DNA of 64,000 nt from Kingdonia uniflora (GCA_014058105.1 JACGCM010001659.1:2914001-2978000), one strand, 5' to 3'; shown: positions 11,789 to 24,064, numbered from the stretch's first letter. Notes: generated by a model not told the origin, from the letters alone. Made by a program: numbers and translations.

Positions 11789-13200
11789 CTAGAACATTAA
11801 ACCCCCTGAATGTAGATGTCTTTGCCATACTACCATTGGAGGTGATATTGGATAACTATCGTCCTTCATAACAAATTGAACGAAATGGGACATTCTAAAG
11901 TACACCAAGTAGTGCATGTTCAAAAGTCCATGTTTTCTCAGCAGAAGAAATGTAGGACATGTGCGGTCAAAAAATACCACTAATGCAATGTTGAACATCG
12001 TAATGATGATAGGCCCAAACTTAGATAAACCCGTCCAGTCAGTCCCTCCTTTGCAGTTTTCAATAGCTTCATTGTAGTTCTTCTTTCCATCTGAACATTC
12101 TTCACTTTTTTCAACATCGATGTCCAGGGAATACACATTGGAGAAGACCCGTATGTATTTATCTTAGATTTCTTTTGAAGTTATAGAGACAAGTATCTCA
12201 TAACATATTCCTTCACCTTAACGTAATCAAATTGGCAGATTGGGTTGATGATATTCGAATTTAGGCATGAAGCTACAGCCTAAAATCCATAATTACCATC
12301 TGGTTGAACATCTTCTATTTCACTTATGTATTGAGCAAATACTCAGGAATCTCATCAATCCATGAGCTTTTCAAAATACATTCATTAATATCCCTAAGTG
12401 AACATCGTCACCTTCCGCGTCACTTTTCTTTTCTCGCGCAACTAGCCTCACTCGGGGAGATGTCATCTTGTTATTCTTTAATCTTCCCTTCATTTGTTGT
12501 AAAGAAAAATCATTGTGGATGTTTGCTTTAGTCTTTTTGTATGAATTACTACTTCTGCCGCTCCATTGCTTAAAATCGCCATAGTTAAATTAATAACATC
12601 TCTATATTATACAATATAGGCCACATGTGCAGCATCCTTAAGCTTTGCCAGTGCATTATGAATAATAGATTTCTATGTTATAAACATAATGTTAAAGTAT
12701 GACAATACTGATATAAATATATATACAAAACATTATAATGTAACAATATTGCTTACATATTCAAAGCATTTACATTGCACCCCAGTGAGTTCCGTCCTCG
12801 GACACTTGGCCTGAGTCAATTCCTTCCTTTTCTTTGACTGGGCAACCTTCTCAAACAAAGCATCTTTACCCCTACTTGGGTAAGGTTAGGATGAATCTAT
12901 CTTTCTCTTCGTAGTGGTCATCTTCCCATATAATACTTTACTTTTAAGGAGAACGTGAATATGACTTCTCAATAAGAACCACCCCATACAATCATGAGTA
13001 TAATCCTAAACATTGACCACCTCAGGCCTACATATTTTTTTGGGGACCCACGGTCCCACCTATCCTGATTCCATGCGTGGCCTACTCGATACTCTTTACC
13101 AGTTTCTTTAGATCTAGCCGTCTTCCACGGATCTGGCTTTTTAAAATTGGTAGAATGCATTGCACTATGTTAAGCTATCTCAATACCCTCACGGGCACAT
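11789..13200 (-). pseudogene. Decayed coding remnants, possibly downstream part of the PMD gene
   Basis: Several - strand stretches keep codon-like character: 12136-11789 (GTDWTGLSKFGPIIITMFNI, then FDRTCPTFLLLRKHG), about 12880-12740 (GKDALFEKVAQSKKRKELTQ, AKCPRTELTGVQCKC) and 13160-12969. They follow the PMD pseudogene on the same strand and may be its downstream exons, but no family signature could be read. I looked for a Ulp1-type cysteine protease, which often accompanies such elements, and could not identify one. Confidence 0.35.
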
Positions 13201-13524
13201 ATGCCTCTAGAATGATGAAGCATCGAAAAAGACCATTATAGTAAGCCCTTTTGCTCATTACCTTCGTGGTTCACCATTCAGCAAAATAAGAATCAAAAAT
13301 AACATGCAGCAATTGAAAAGATAAGTTAGATGATACGGCAGATAATATGAACAAACAAAGCAAACACTAGTATAAATGTAAATATGACTCCTTATTGAAG
13401 CGTATCTATCATATTAAATCTGGGAAACAAACAATTGTATATGTAAATACAGCTCAAATAAACCACGTATCTATGAGATTAATTTAAAATATTATAACCT
13501 TGGTCAACATCACTTACCTATTAT

Positions 13525-14669
13525 TTCTTGTACTTATCCAAATGTTCCCTTAATTTTTCAAGGTTGTCTGCTATACTTCCTCTTTTTTTATTTGGTAAAA
13601 CCCACTTTAAGATACAAAGATCAGTATTTTTGTAAGCATTGTTTATGGTGGAAGCGAGCCCGTTAGGAAGCTTGAAATGTTCATACACTCATCCCTACAT
13701 AGATAATGGCACGTTTAATTAAGGCATTTCCCTACATATTATAAATAACACAACTAATAAGCATAATTTATTTTGTGTGTCAAGAACGTACCTCAATAAC
13801 TGACATATAACCTGAAATCTTTAGACATCTCTACTTAACAGCAAAATCGAGCTATCGGAATAGATGAGTGAGTAATGCCCCACCCCAAGCATAATTCTTA
13901 ATTTTTGGGATATCCTCGAGAAGTAAAATGTACTTCATGTGTATCTTGGTGTCGTTCTTGTCTATGTACAATAGGGATCCCATGAGATGAAGTATATACG
14001 CTCGAGTAGCTCTACCTCCCCAGACTCATCTGTAGATTCACAACTACCACCAGCAATAAACCTAGTCTGGAGGGTATTGAGTTTAATCAGGCAAATTTGA
14101 ACAAATTGTTTTCTTATCTCTTGCAAAGTAAACCAAGAAGATCCACCGCCTACTTAGAAAAATATTCCAACGCCTTCTTCTACTCGAGCATAACAACATT
14201 CATAAGTATTCCGTCATAACTAAACATTGCAAGCTTCTCAATGTCATTCAAAGTGATCATCATCTCACCGCTGCAGGTGTGAAAAGCATTTGTTTCTAAA
14301 TACCACCTATCAAGAAACCCATTCACCAAAACTTTGTTGTTGTTGGGGTAACAAGCTTCAGCTACAAGACCAAAACTGGGAGACTATCATGGATTGTAAC
14401 TTTTGGCACTCATTTGCTAAAGATAATTTTTTAATATTTTCCACATGGTGAACAACCCTAACAATTTCTGCCCTCCCTGTTTTACCTTTCCAAATTTCAG
14501 CAGCTCAATGTAATTCATAGTTATCGAGAATTGCATACCTTTTTGGACCACCGGGGAAGGATTTAGGCTCACCTCCATCAGAGTCTAATCCAGATACATA
14601 GGGATCACTAAAATTGATTTGATTATAACTTTCTTCTGCTGTAACATTGGCCCTCTTAACCCTAACCAT
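13525..14669 (-). pseudogene. Plant mobile domain (PMD) protein pseudogene
   Basis: Reading from ATG at 14669: MVRVKRANVTAEESYNQ, then GGPKRYAILDNYELH with a stop shortly after. Further on come LVNGFLDRWYLETNAFHTCS and GEMMITLNDIEKLAMF, then TRAYILHLMGSLLYIDKND, KIHMKYILLLEDIPKI and NYAWGGALLTHLFR. These follow the plant mobile domain pattern (GGP start; L-ERW-PET-TFH; GE-T-TL-DV; RAYIL-L-G--L--DKS; Y-WGSA-LA-LYR). A last readable piece ends near 13525 (KKRGSIADNLEKLREHLDKY). PMD proteins occur as TE-encoded and as domesticated silencing proteins (MAIN family). Stops and frame changes mark this as a TE-derived pseudogene. Confidence 0.8.
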
Positions 14670-15969
14670 TATGTACAAATTTTTACAAAATAACCGTAAG
14701 ACACCTGTTACGTCAAATAATTAAAACGTAACCAACATAATAATTTTTTTTGTATTTACCCTAAACACTATGTTACGTCACAGATATACAACTTAACCAA
14801 CTTAACACGATTAGGAATTTGGGAATGTGGATGTTTGATTACGGTAAACATACACACTGTATATAGTAAATTGCGTCCTCAAATATCCCCGAAAAGGATT
14901 TAACCTAGGTTACAGTCGAATAATTTCAAAATAATCTTTAGAAGCTACAAACTTTGTTAACTGAGAATTTGGGGTTTTAATTTAGAGTTGTAAATGACAT
15001 TAACAATTCTAAACTACGGTAAACTATTAATTGAGGGATATTCTATCAAAATTATAATTACAATTAACTCTAGGTTATAGCAAATACAATAACCGTATAG
15101 TTGCTTGTAACCCATCTTCCTCATTCACTTAGGGTTCTTAGTAATGTCGTATCTCGTCCTTGATGACAGTGGGTTCTTGAACATTATCGTAATTACAGTA
15201 TAAAAGTTCTTCAATTTCGATCAACTATGTTTCTAAAACGTGTTCAATACGAGCCAATGAGTTTGGAACAATGGAGGTGGAGTTTGGAAGAGTATCTATG
15301 GGGCTTTGGAATACTATTCATGGAGTTTGGGGGAAGTTTCCATTAAAACTGAATGAGTGTGAGAGATGAAGACAGAGAGATAGAGGGAGAGCGCATGAGA
15401 GAGAGAGACAATGAGGGGGAGAGCTCGCCGGTAGGGAGAGGTGCCTTAACTCTAAGTTTTTTGTTTTTATTTTTTTACGTCTCCTCGAGATACTTAACAA
15501 CCAGATTGCAAATCAAAATTAAAATTTTGTTAGGTCAACTTGGCTTGACCTTGGTCTTGTTGTTGGCGTGGGGTGGCTATTATCCTGACCCCTAAACCAC
15601 TGAAATGTCTCCTATCACAAACAATTCCAATGTACGGAGTAGAATGGAGCCATGACACGAATCATGTTGTTCTCACCCTCTGTATACCAATTCAAACTTA
15701 GAGCATCAACAGTAGGCTGGGTATCACTATATTAGTGATCCAAATGTTGTTAAAACTCCTTTAGGATCGTTATCGCTCAAATGATACTCTTATTCATAAA
15801 ATCAGTGGCTATATGTGGCGATGCTCAGAATTTTTCAAATGGCCCACATGTTTAATATTTTTTAATTGGTTTGTGCGTATAATATGTTTTTATTTATTTA
15901 TATTTTTTAATAAAAAATATTGTGCGCCAATTGAGTTGGTACAAAGATTTTTTTTAAAATAATAATAAT
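14670..15969. other. AT-rich flank with GA-rich tract; target site of element B
   Basis: No credible gene was found. A purine tract rich in GAGAGA lies at 15361-15425, complementary to a TC-rich stretch. The last bases before element B (15909-15969) contain AATATTGTGCGCCAATTGAG, echoed in the right flank of element B at 27043-27060, so element B landed in or beside a small repeat. The target duplication ATAAT is at 15965-15969. Confidence 0.55.
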
Positions 15970-16672
15970 TATAGGGGCCAAGTTTCGTGGGAGGGGAAAC
16001 TAACTCATACACCAAGGTGTTAATCTCTGACTAGGGGATTATACAAGTATATAAGGCAATAGTAAGCTATATTATTGAAATAACACACTTGCATGGAGTC
16101 CTAGAATTGGTTTCTCCACGACCTCTAGGGAGGATTTTAATGATTAATGATATATATCAAGTTAGATGACAGATCGAATAGAAGTTGATTACAGGGTATT
16201 CGAATGTAATCTTGAAGGGCTTTTTGGGAGAGATTTTCTGACCCCTTCATAGTTCCCCCTCCATCCTATTTATAGGAGATAGAAAAGGGGTGAGTCACCA
16301 TGGGAGGTCAGATTACAAGTATATCCTTTGGGGATAACTGTTCTGTACTCGGAGTCAGTTTTGATACTATAGTTGTCAGGCGACTCGTTTCACTATTCTG
16401 TCTGGTGAGCTGGCTGTCAGATGTATTTGTCTTCGACCATGTATTACCATGGTCGAAGTCTCTCTGGTACTGATACTAAGTTTTGGTACTGACCGTCTAT
16501 CTTCAACTTCGACTATGGCAGTTAGCTTCAATGATGCCTTCGAGGTTCAATTAATCTCAGAAGGCTTTGTGAACTCAGTTACTGTCTTGTTGGGCTTCGA
16601 GTCTCTAGGTAGGCTTTGATGCAGCCTTTGAGTGTTTGACTGGTACTAGAAGGCTGTGAGTAGGCTATTACA
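15970..16672 (-). repeat. Element B left (3') LTR
   Basis: It runs from TATAGGGGCC (TG mutated to TA) to GGCTATTACA. The length equals that of the right LTR. A PPT lies immediately to its right, which makes it the 3' LTR of the - strand element. Confidence 0.93.
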
Positions 16673-16685
16673 TTCGCCCCCTCTC
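16673..16685 (-). promoter_or_regulatory. Element B polypurine tract
   Basis: On the - strand this reads GAGAGGGGGCGAA directly before the LTR start TGTAATAG. It is the expected primer site for plus-strand DNA synthesis. Confidence 0.85.
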
Positions 16686-16840
16686 AGTAGGGGACTAGAA
16701 AATTGGTGAAGATAGTGCGTGCTAAGAAAAACTATTAGGCATGGGAAGTTGAAGAATTGATTGGTTGAATGTGGGCAGTTTCGAGGAGAGTAATTAAGAT
16801 AAGTGTTGATTAAGGGGGTAATAAATGCCCTTAATCACGG

Positions 16841-16848
16841 TATAAATA
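16841..16848 (+). promoter_or_regulatory. TATA box of the element B antisense gene
   Basis: TATAAATA stands 58 bases upstream of the antisense ATG at 16906, with a pyrimidine-rich leader (TTCATCTTCTTCTTTGAG) between them. The position suits a polymerase II promoter on the + strand that would work independently of the LTR. Confidence 0.6.
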
Positions 16849-16905
16849 TGGGTTGGTAGGGGGGATTTTAGTAATTCTTCATCTTCTTCTTTGAGTAAGC
16901 AAAAC

Positions 16906-19900
16906 AATGGAAACTACACCAAACACTCGTTACCAGAAGAGAATGGAGGCGAGGGAACACCGTATTGAAGAAAAGACGATGGCCCTGAAGGAGAAATTCT
17001 TTGAAGATCAGGGTTTGGATGTGGTACTGCCTGACTTGGTAGAGCTAGAGCCGGGGGAGGCTATCTACGGGCATCCGTACTAGCACTGGTGGAGGGTGAT
17101 GCAGTGGTTGGGCCTGAATGTCAGTAGCCAGTACTTCTTACTAAAAAGCCTAGCACAAGACCAGGTGGAGGGTAAAGACGCAGTCGAGGCTGAGGTGGGG
17201 CTTTGTAAAAATTGCCCCATGTGTAAATAGGGGGGTCTTCGATATGGTAGTAGAAGTGAAGAGGGGTTGTTGATTTTTGTGGTTGTTGTTGTTGTGTTTT
17301 TTTCTTCATCTTTTTTTTTATGTTGGCGATGTATGTCCGATAACTTTTGAATGAAACAATGTTTTGTCGAAGTATGATAGTATAACTGCGATAGGTACTG
17401 TAGACGAAAATAATGTAGGCGCGGTTCTAACTGTCGAACTTCAAACTTGAGTAATGAAAACGAATAAAAATGTTAAGAAAATTTGATTCTTTCGTATAAC
17501 GAAAAGTATTGACCGAAGGTTCGAGAACTTATATTGATGTACAATGGATTGTGGTAGAATGTAGACTATGGTTAGAAAACAAATGCATGAGATGGTTCGA
17601 AAACCTATGTGGTCGAAGGATACGATTATAGTGGAATGGATAAGAGAGCTTCAAAAACGAAGGCATGGGATGCTTCGACTACAAAGTCTGACAGCCGAAA
17701 TGGCAGAACTATCAGAGGTAATACTATTCATAGGGTAGTGTACCGCTGCAGACCATCATAATGTTTCCTCAGGTATGGGAAAGATATAGTTGCGATACAT
17801 GGGCTTGAGTTGACAACTTTGGGTAGTGTGTTAGAAGTTTTGAGAGGGCTAAAAAAAGGTATTATCTGGTGTAAGTGTGCAACATGCATGTGGGTGCAAG
17901 GAGGGGCAAAATTGGCAAAACATATCATGGCTAAAAAAGAGGGGGGAAGGAGTGGTAATAATAGTGATTGAGGGAAATCGAGGCGGTTTTGTTTTTCTTA
18001 AAGGTATTTAAAGAGGTGAGAGAGAGAGAGAGAGAGTCACTGTTCTCAAACAACTAAAGAGATAGGAATGAAGAAGATAAGAAGACATACACCATTGTTG
18101 TGGCTGAAGTTGCCATTGTCGCTGATAAATCTGATTTACTCAAACAGGTATGCTTCGGATTTCTTGGTAAAGATAAACCATTTATTTTTGTTATTGCTTC
18201 TCCTTTGCTCTTTGTCTGTACGGTGGAGGTAAGTGTTGCTGGAAGTTCGGCCAAGTGATAAATTAGGAGGAGCGAGAGTAAGGGGGGTAGCAATCGACAT
18301 TCGGCTGTGGGTTGGTCGATTTAGTGAGGGTAGATAATATTATGATATCGAACCTGGATACTCAAATATATTGAGCTAATGTCGTTCATCTTCTTCTGTA
18401 GGGTATAATGCATACTCGTCAAGCTTTGAGGATGAAGCTGGAAGATGAGGAGGACGAAGTAAACAAACCAAGTATATCTAGTCTAGGTCGAGGGGGTGAG
18501 AGCAGTGATGTGGAAGTATTAGAAATTGCAACGGATGCCCCGTTGGCCGTAGTAGTACCAGAAGTCGGAGCATCGACTAGGGGACGTTGTAGGGCTCGAG
18601 TAGTCGGAGAGAGTGACGAAGAAGAAAATGAAGAGGTAGAGGGAAGGGGGAACGGTGGTACTGTCGAACCTTCGGGTGATAAGAGGGAGGAAGGGGAAGA
18701 GAAGAGCTATAATAGGGAGGATACAGACAATTTTGGGATAACTATGGGGACAGTCTCGACTCAGGAAAAGGCGAGGCTAGATCGATTCATGGCAAAACAT
18801 GGCTTGTCGAAGGTGGGTATTTTTCTGGTGCCGTAAGGAGCCGAGTACATGTTTAAGGATTCCTCTCAGGTGGGGATTATGGCATTCAAATTTGTTTAGG
18901 GATGCAACTTCCTCTTCGAAGGCTGGTAAAGCAGGTATTGAATTTCTGGGATGTAGCCCCATGCTAGATGAACGACAAATTTTATAAGATGATGAGAGTT
19001 GTTGAAGGGATGAATGTGGAATTGCAACGCGACAAGAAGTTTTTGATCGAGAGGTTCGACATTGTGTCGTTCTATTCTAGGAAAGCAAATAAGAAGGCAG
19101 ATACATATCACATTTAATATCATGCGGACAAACCATGGTTATTTGACCTGTGTTCGACTGGGCATGGGTGGGATAAGGATTTGGTGGTGGTGAAGGGGAA
19201 TTATGAGCATGCAGAGGGGGAGGAGGAACAGAGGCTGAAGTATAGGTTGTACAATATAAGTGAAGACTCGAAGTATATTGATTGTATGGTTCGAATAAAT
19301 TGTTGATCTTGTCTTTCATATTTTGTAGATCCCACAAATAATGTATTGAAGAAGCCAAGGGGTTATATTGATGAACTGATCAACCAAGACGAAGAGTGGG
19401 TAAATCAAGTATTTCATAAGTTGGGTATAGTGAGAAAGGGACGAAAGAAGATGGACACTTTGCTGAGAGACGTTCCAGTTGTTGTTGGGCATTCAAGGAA
19501 GAGAAAAGAAGGAAGTTTTTCGACGAGGGCAGATGAGATAGATTAAGACATTGAGCCGAAAGTTGAGCTTTGTACCGAGGTCTCGACGAGGAGGGCCTGG
19601 GATGGTACGGTCGAGCGTGCCTGAGACTATTCCCGAGGTACCACGGTAGACCTACAAGGGTAAAGGCAAGGTCATTGACGAAGCTTCGACAGTGCAGTAA
19701 ATAAAGATAACTTTGTGGAAGAGGCCTCGTGAGCAGATGGCCGATGATGAGAATGACCCAGCCGAAGTGAGGCAACGCGAGGTCGAATTAGAGGAGAGCA
19801 CTCGAGTAACTGCCGAGTTGATGGCTACTCTTTACGGCACAAACCCAAATAAAGCAGGGAAGCAAGTAAATAAGGCTCTGCACTAGGTAAGTATTTTTGG

Positions 19901-20571
19901 AATCTTGAAGTTGAAATTATGCTTCGAGAACTGCTAATTAGTCGAGTATTCGTGCAGGTGAATGCTTGGATGATAACTTTTAACAAAGCCTTGAAGGTAT
20001 CGAGTGAGCAGCTGAAGAAGGCGAGGGACAAGCATGAGCTCTCGCAGGGGACCATTATGTCGCTAGAGACCCAGGTCGGTATGCTATAATGAGAAAAGTT
20101 AGAGATTCGAGCCGATGCCGCGAGGGAAGTCGAAGCTATAATCGCCAACTTAATTAGACGGTAGCAGTATTGAAGGCAAAGCTGGTTGATAAAGATGAGC
20201 AACTGAAGAACAAAAAAGTACATTTCCAGGCATAGTATGATGAGAAGTGTGACGTGACCATAACCCTAAAGAAGTTTATAGATGGGTTGGGGTACGATCC
20301 AGAGACCTTCAAGCCCTATCCTCCAACGGAAGAGCCTGTTGTCAAAAATGTAGCACAGATAAAAGGGATAGAAGTGGACCCTGTTGGGGGAGGTACTGGA
20401 GATGTGGTAACTGATCCCGCGGTCGAAGGGGATGTTGCTGGAAATGTTATATGGGGCTTTGTAGTCGAAGGTGTTGCTAATGCTTTGGGAATGAACTCCG
20501 CTGTCGAAGGCAGTATAGGTGTTGCTATAGAAGATCATGAAGAAGAGGTAAGTGCGTCCAAGCTTGTATGA
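16906..20571 (+). pseudogene. Antisense gene of element B (Transposase_28-like, coiled coil)
   Basis: This gene runs opposite to gag-pol, between integrase and the 3' LTR. Pieces in order: 16906-17083 (METTPNTRYQKRMEAREHR, then DVVLPDLVELEPGEAIYG, TAG stop at 17081); 18408-18836, an acidic Ser/Glu-rich piece with VSTQEKARLDRFMAKHGLSK; about 18975-19300 (FYKMMRVVEGMNVELQRDK, DKPWLFDLCSTGHGWDKD); 19346-19546 (GYIDELINQDEEWVNQVFHK); a coiled coil near 19960-20230; and 20254-20571 (KKFIDGLGYDPETFKPYPP). Introns are likely but not proven. The domain order and the GYIDEL block match element A's antisense gene. The product is unknown; similar antisense ORFs are known in Tat elements such as Grande. 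Stops indicate decay. Confidence 0.72.
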
Positions 20572-20821
20572 GTGGGGTATTTTGGATAAGGTACTTTCTT
20601 TGGCTTTCGTCATCTGTAATGAACTCTTTCTAATTTTTTTGCTTCAGTATGTTGGATAAGTAGAATTTGAACAATAAGTAATGTATTTGAACTTAACCTG
20701 CTGGTATGTAATGGACTTGAAGTGTTGGTATCTCAGTGTGAATATTAAAGTATAGACTGCGCCAGACGTTGAAGGTCGGCTGTAATACATCCCCGAGTAT
20801 CTGGTTTGTCGACCATTCATG

Positions 20822-21760
20822 TCACTCGGGTTTGTTAGAACTAGAACCTAGAAGAACTTTAAGGTTACGTGGTCGAACCCTTTTGTTGTATGACTTCTGG
20901 AGAGAGAGATGATAACGGCCGAGGTTAGCTATGGTTTGGTCTCTGGTTTTATCGATCCATAACATATTGTATCCAAGTTCAAACTCGTTATCTGCATCGG
21001 AGAGGTCAGGGTCGCGAGTTGGCACTTCGAACTGAGTGGGTAGTACATCTTCGGTACCATAAGCCAAGAGAAAAGGGGTGCAACCCGTCGCCTTTCTTGG
21101 TATGGTTCGATTGGCCCAGAGTACATGTTGTAATTCTTGAACCCATCAGCCCTTCTTCTGGTCGACGCATTTTTTAAGGCAATCGATTATAGTTTCATTG
21201 ATTGCTTCGACCTGACCATTCCCCTATGGGTAATAAGGTGTTAAGGGGGAAAGGATAATGTTATACATCTTGAGGAAATTTCGGACTTTTTTCCCTATAA
21301 ACTGTGAACCGTTGTCGCATCGAATCATGTGAGGGCAGCCAAAATATGTGATGATATTTTTCCATAAGAACTTGATGACTTCTTCTTCCTTGGTTCGACA
21401 TAGAGACACTGCTTCGACCCATTTAGTAAAATAATTTGTGGCCACTAGAATATGTTCTCTGCTGCCCGAAGCTTTGGGGAAAGGGCCCACTAGATCAATA
21501 GCCCAGCGCTTGAACGGTCAAACAACTTGGCTGTAATGGAGGTCTTGTGACGGGCTTCGGATGTCGTGGACGTGACGCTGACATTTGTCACAATGCTTCA
21601 CATACTCTTCAGCTTGTTTCTATATATTGGGCTAGAATAAACCTTGGGTTACGACTCGAAGAGCCATAGATCGACCAGCAGTGTGAACACCGCAGTTACC
21701 TTCGTGGAGCTCGGTAAGTATGGTAGTGGCATCGTGTTGGGAGATGCAAGGAAGGTGTAC
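20822..21760 (-). pseudogene. Element B integrase
   Basis: The zinc-binding part is LHEGNCGVHTAGRS followed by KHCDKCQRH (about 21715-21575). The catalytic core shows AIDLVGPFPKASGS, NYFTKWVEAVSL, IRCDNGSQF and GNGQVEAINE, so both aspartates and the glutamate are present. A TAG stop falls just before GNGQVEAINE (about 21226). The C-terminal part continues to about 20830 (MAYGTEDVLPTQFEVPT, NLGRYHLSLQKSYN). It would join element cDNA to the host genome if the stop were absent. Confidence 0.9.
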
Positions 21761-21949
21761 GCCGTTTGGGGATTTGCGGTGTAGTCTGCCTTCAAGAATG
21801 GTGTATTGTCGGTAGTTTTCCAGTAACGAACGTTTGGCTTTAGATTCTTCCGGGAGGGTAGAACTATTGAAATATGTAAGAAAGGGTGTGCACCAGTCAT
21901 CAGGATCAAGACTTTCGTCCCCAATATTGATGGCATTGACTTCCATCTG

Positions 21950-22520
21950 GTCGATATTTGGGCGTTTGAGTACTTCAATAAGGAGTGTTCAAGATTCGGA
22001 CTGACCTAACATGGCTGTAATGTAGGCGAGGGAATCGGTATATCTATTTTTGCCTCGAGGGTAATGTGTAATGGAAGATTTTTCAGGGAAACGATCCATG
22101 CGTTGGAGGACAAGTGCAGCATACTCAGCCATGCAACAGTTTGTTTGGTTTTCGTCGATGTACTGTCTCTGAAAAAGCTGGGAATCAGTAAATACAGTAA
22201 GTTTGGGAACCCCAAGTTCAAGAGCAAGATCGAGACCATGTATCAAAGCTTCGTATTCGGCCTCGTTGTTGGAACATTTGAAATTTAACTTGATGGCCTT
22301 TTTAATTCGGTCATTGGAAGGAGTAACTAGGATAATACCTATCTCCAGACCGTTAGGTTTGGCGGATCCATCTGTAAAGAGACGTCAGCCCGTGTTAGGG
22401 TTCCAAGGATCATTCTGCTCGGACTGGTCTTCAGGTAGATCATCTTCGTGTTCCTCCCAATCGATATCTTCAACCGGGAAGTCGGCAAGGAAATCAGCAA
22501 CTGCTTGGCCCTTTTGAGAT
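21950..22520 (-). pseudogene. Element B second RNase H (archaeal-type)
   Basis: The chain reads FTDGSAKPNGLEIGIILVTP, then NFKCSNNEAEYEALIHGLDL and VFTDSQLF, ending PRGKNRYTDSLAYI. The TDGS, E and TDS acidic residues of an RNase H active site are visible. It is separate from the ordinary RNase H that directly follows RT. Two RNase H domains are a recognised mark of Tat-lineage elements. A stop lies just upstream of the TDGS block (22386-22388). Confidence 0.85.
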
Positions 22521-22559
22521 ATCTGTTTTTTGAAAATAATGTCATGTTCACCAAGATAG

Positions 22560-22990
22560 ATGGACTATTGTTGTACCCGTCTGGATTTATCTTTCTTATT
22601 GAGGATATCTCGAAGGGGGTAACTGGTGATAACATGTATAGGGTGAGCTTGAAAGTATGGTTTGAGCTTTCGAGCAATGTAGACAAGTGTAAGGAGCAAT
22701 CGCTCGAACTTGGTATATCGAGTTTTGACAGGTTTCAGAGTTTTGCTGATAAAGTATACAGATTTCTCGATACTAGTTTCAAGTCGAATAATGACCAAGC
22801 TAATAGAAATATCGGTTACTGCGAGATATAGGAAGAGTATTTTGCCTTCGATGGGGGTGCTTATGATAGGTGGTCGACCCAGGTAAGTTTTGAGTTCGAT
22901 AAAGGCTTGTTCGCAATCGGGTGTCCAATTAACTTTGGGGTTGTTCTTTTTGGCCTTATAGACGCCTTGGTCGCGTAAGAGAATGAACAA
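22560..22990 (-). CDS. Element B RT thumb and first RNase H
   Basis: This 141-residue open frame includes VNWTPDCEQAFIELKTYLGR, IEGKILFLYLAVTDISIS, VYFISKTLKPVKTRY and KLKPYFQAHPIHVITSYPL, the usual gypsy connection and RNase H pattern. The first RNase H catalytic aspartate region (normally Y-D-AS) reads YLAVTD and looks degenerate, as is common where a second RNase H has taken over. Confidence 0.85.
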
Positions 22991-22999
22991 CTAAGCACA

Positions 23000-23791
23000 A
23001 CGGTCAGAGGATTTTGATATAAAATGGTTCAGGATAGCTATTTTGCCAACAACCTTTTGGGCATCCTTCTTAGTTCGAGGGGAAGGCATATCGATGAGGG
23101 CGCGAATATGAGTGGAGTCGATTTCGATACCTCATTTGCTGATGAGGTGGCCCAAGAATTTGCTGGATGAAACGCCAAATTGGTATTTGTCTGGGTTCAG
23201 TTTTATGTTATAAGAACGAGGTCATGTATATGGGTATGTTTTTGGAGGCTTTTGCATAACATGTCGTCGATATAAACTTCAACTGACTTGCCAAGCAAAG
23301 GTTTGAACATGGTAGTAGCAAGACATTGGTAAGTGGCACCCACGTTTTTTAGGCCGAAGGGCATCACGTTAAAGCAGTAAAGACCTTGTTCAGTAATAAA
23401 CAAAGTTTTTAAGTTGGTCATCAGGGATGAGGGGTACCTGGTTGTAACCCGAAGCTGTGTCCATCATAGATAATCGTTCATGGCTAGTTGTAGCATCCAA
23501 AAGCACAAAAATAATCGGGAGAGAGAAACTATTATTCGTTGTATGTTTATTAAGATTTGTGAAGTCGACGTAGATACGGATCTTGCCATTCTTCTTGAGG
23601 ACAACTACAATATTTGAGATCCAATCGGCGTACTTGGCTTCTCTGATAAAACTAGCGGCCAATAGTTTTTTGACCTCGAGGTTCACTGCTTCTCGAATCC
23701 TCAGGGAAGTACGTTTCTTCTGCTTTATGGCTGTGATTTTAGGGATGAGGTCAAGTCGATGGTAAGCCAGGTTGGGGTCGACGCCAGGCAT
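23000..23791 (-). pseudogene. Element B reverse transcriptase
   Basis: The frame shows NLEVKKLLAASFIREAKYAD, KKNGKIRIYVDFTNLNKHT, MMDTASGYNQVPL and then, after a frameshift near 23395, VMPFGLKNVGATYQCLATTM and VEVYIDDMLCKS (catalytic YIDD). The palm motifs are intact but the frame break separates them. It would copy element RNA into DNA. Confidence 0.9.
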
Positions 23792-24064
23792 CTCATGGAA
23801 CCTTCAGGCGAAGACATCTTTGTTAGCTCGAAGGAATATTATGAGTTCATGGCGTTCAGTCTCATTCAGGAAACTGCCAATGAATGTGTCTCAACCAGGT
23901 CCATCGATTTCGATGTAAATAGTAGGTTTGACAGGTGTGGTAAAAGGGTTCGATGGTATGGGGAGAGAGAGAAACATTGATTGCTATGGTTTAACAAGTT
24001 TTTGGGTAAGATCGATCTCGGGGTACTCGCATGAGTGGGCAAGGCGTTGGGAGCCTTTCATGTT

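Noticed and set aside
18408..18836. A 142-residue acidic open frame that could be taken for a host gene
   Set aside because: It lies within element B between integrase and the LTR and fits the antisense gene as one exon-like piece.
22448..22831. A 127-residue + strand open frame
   Set aside because: It is antisense to the RNase H coding part of element B and shows no independent signal.
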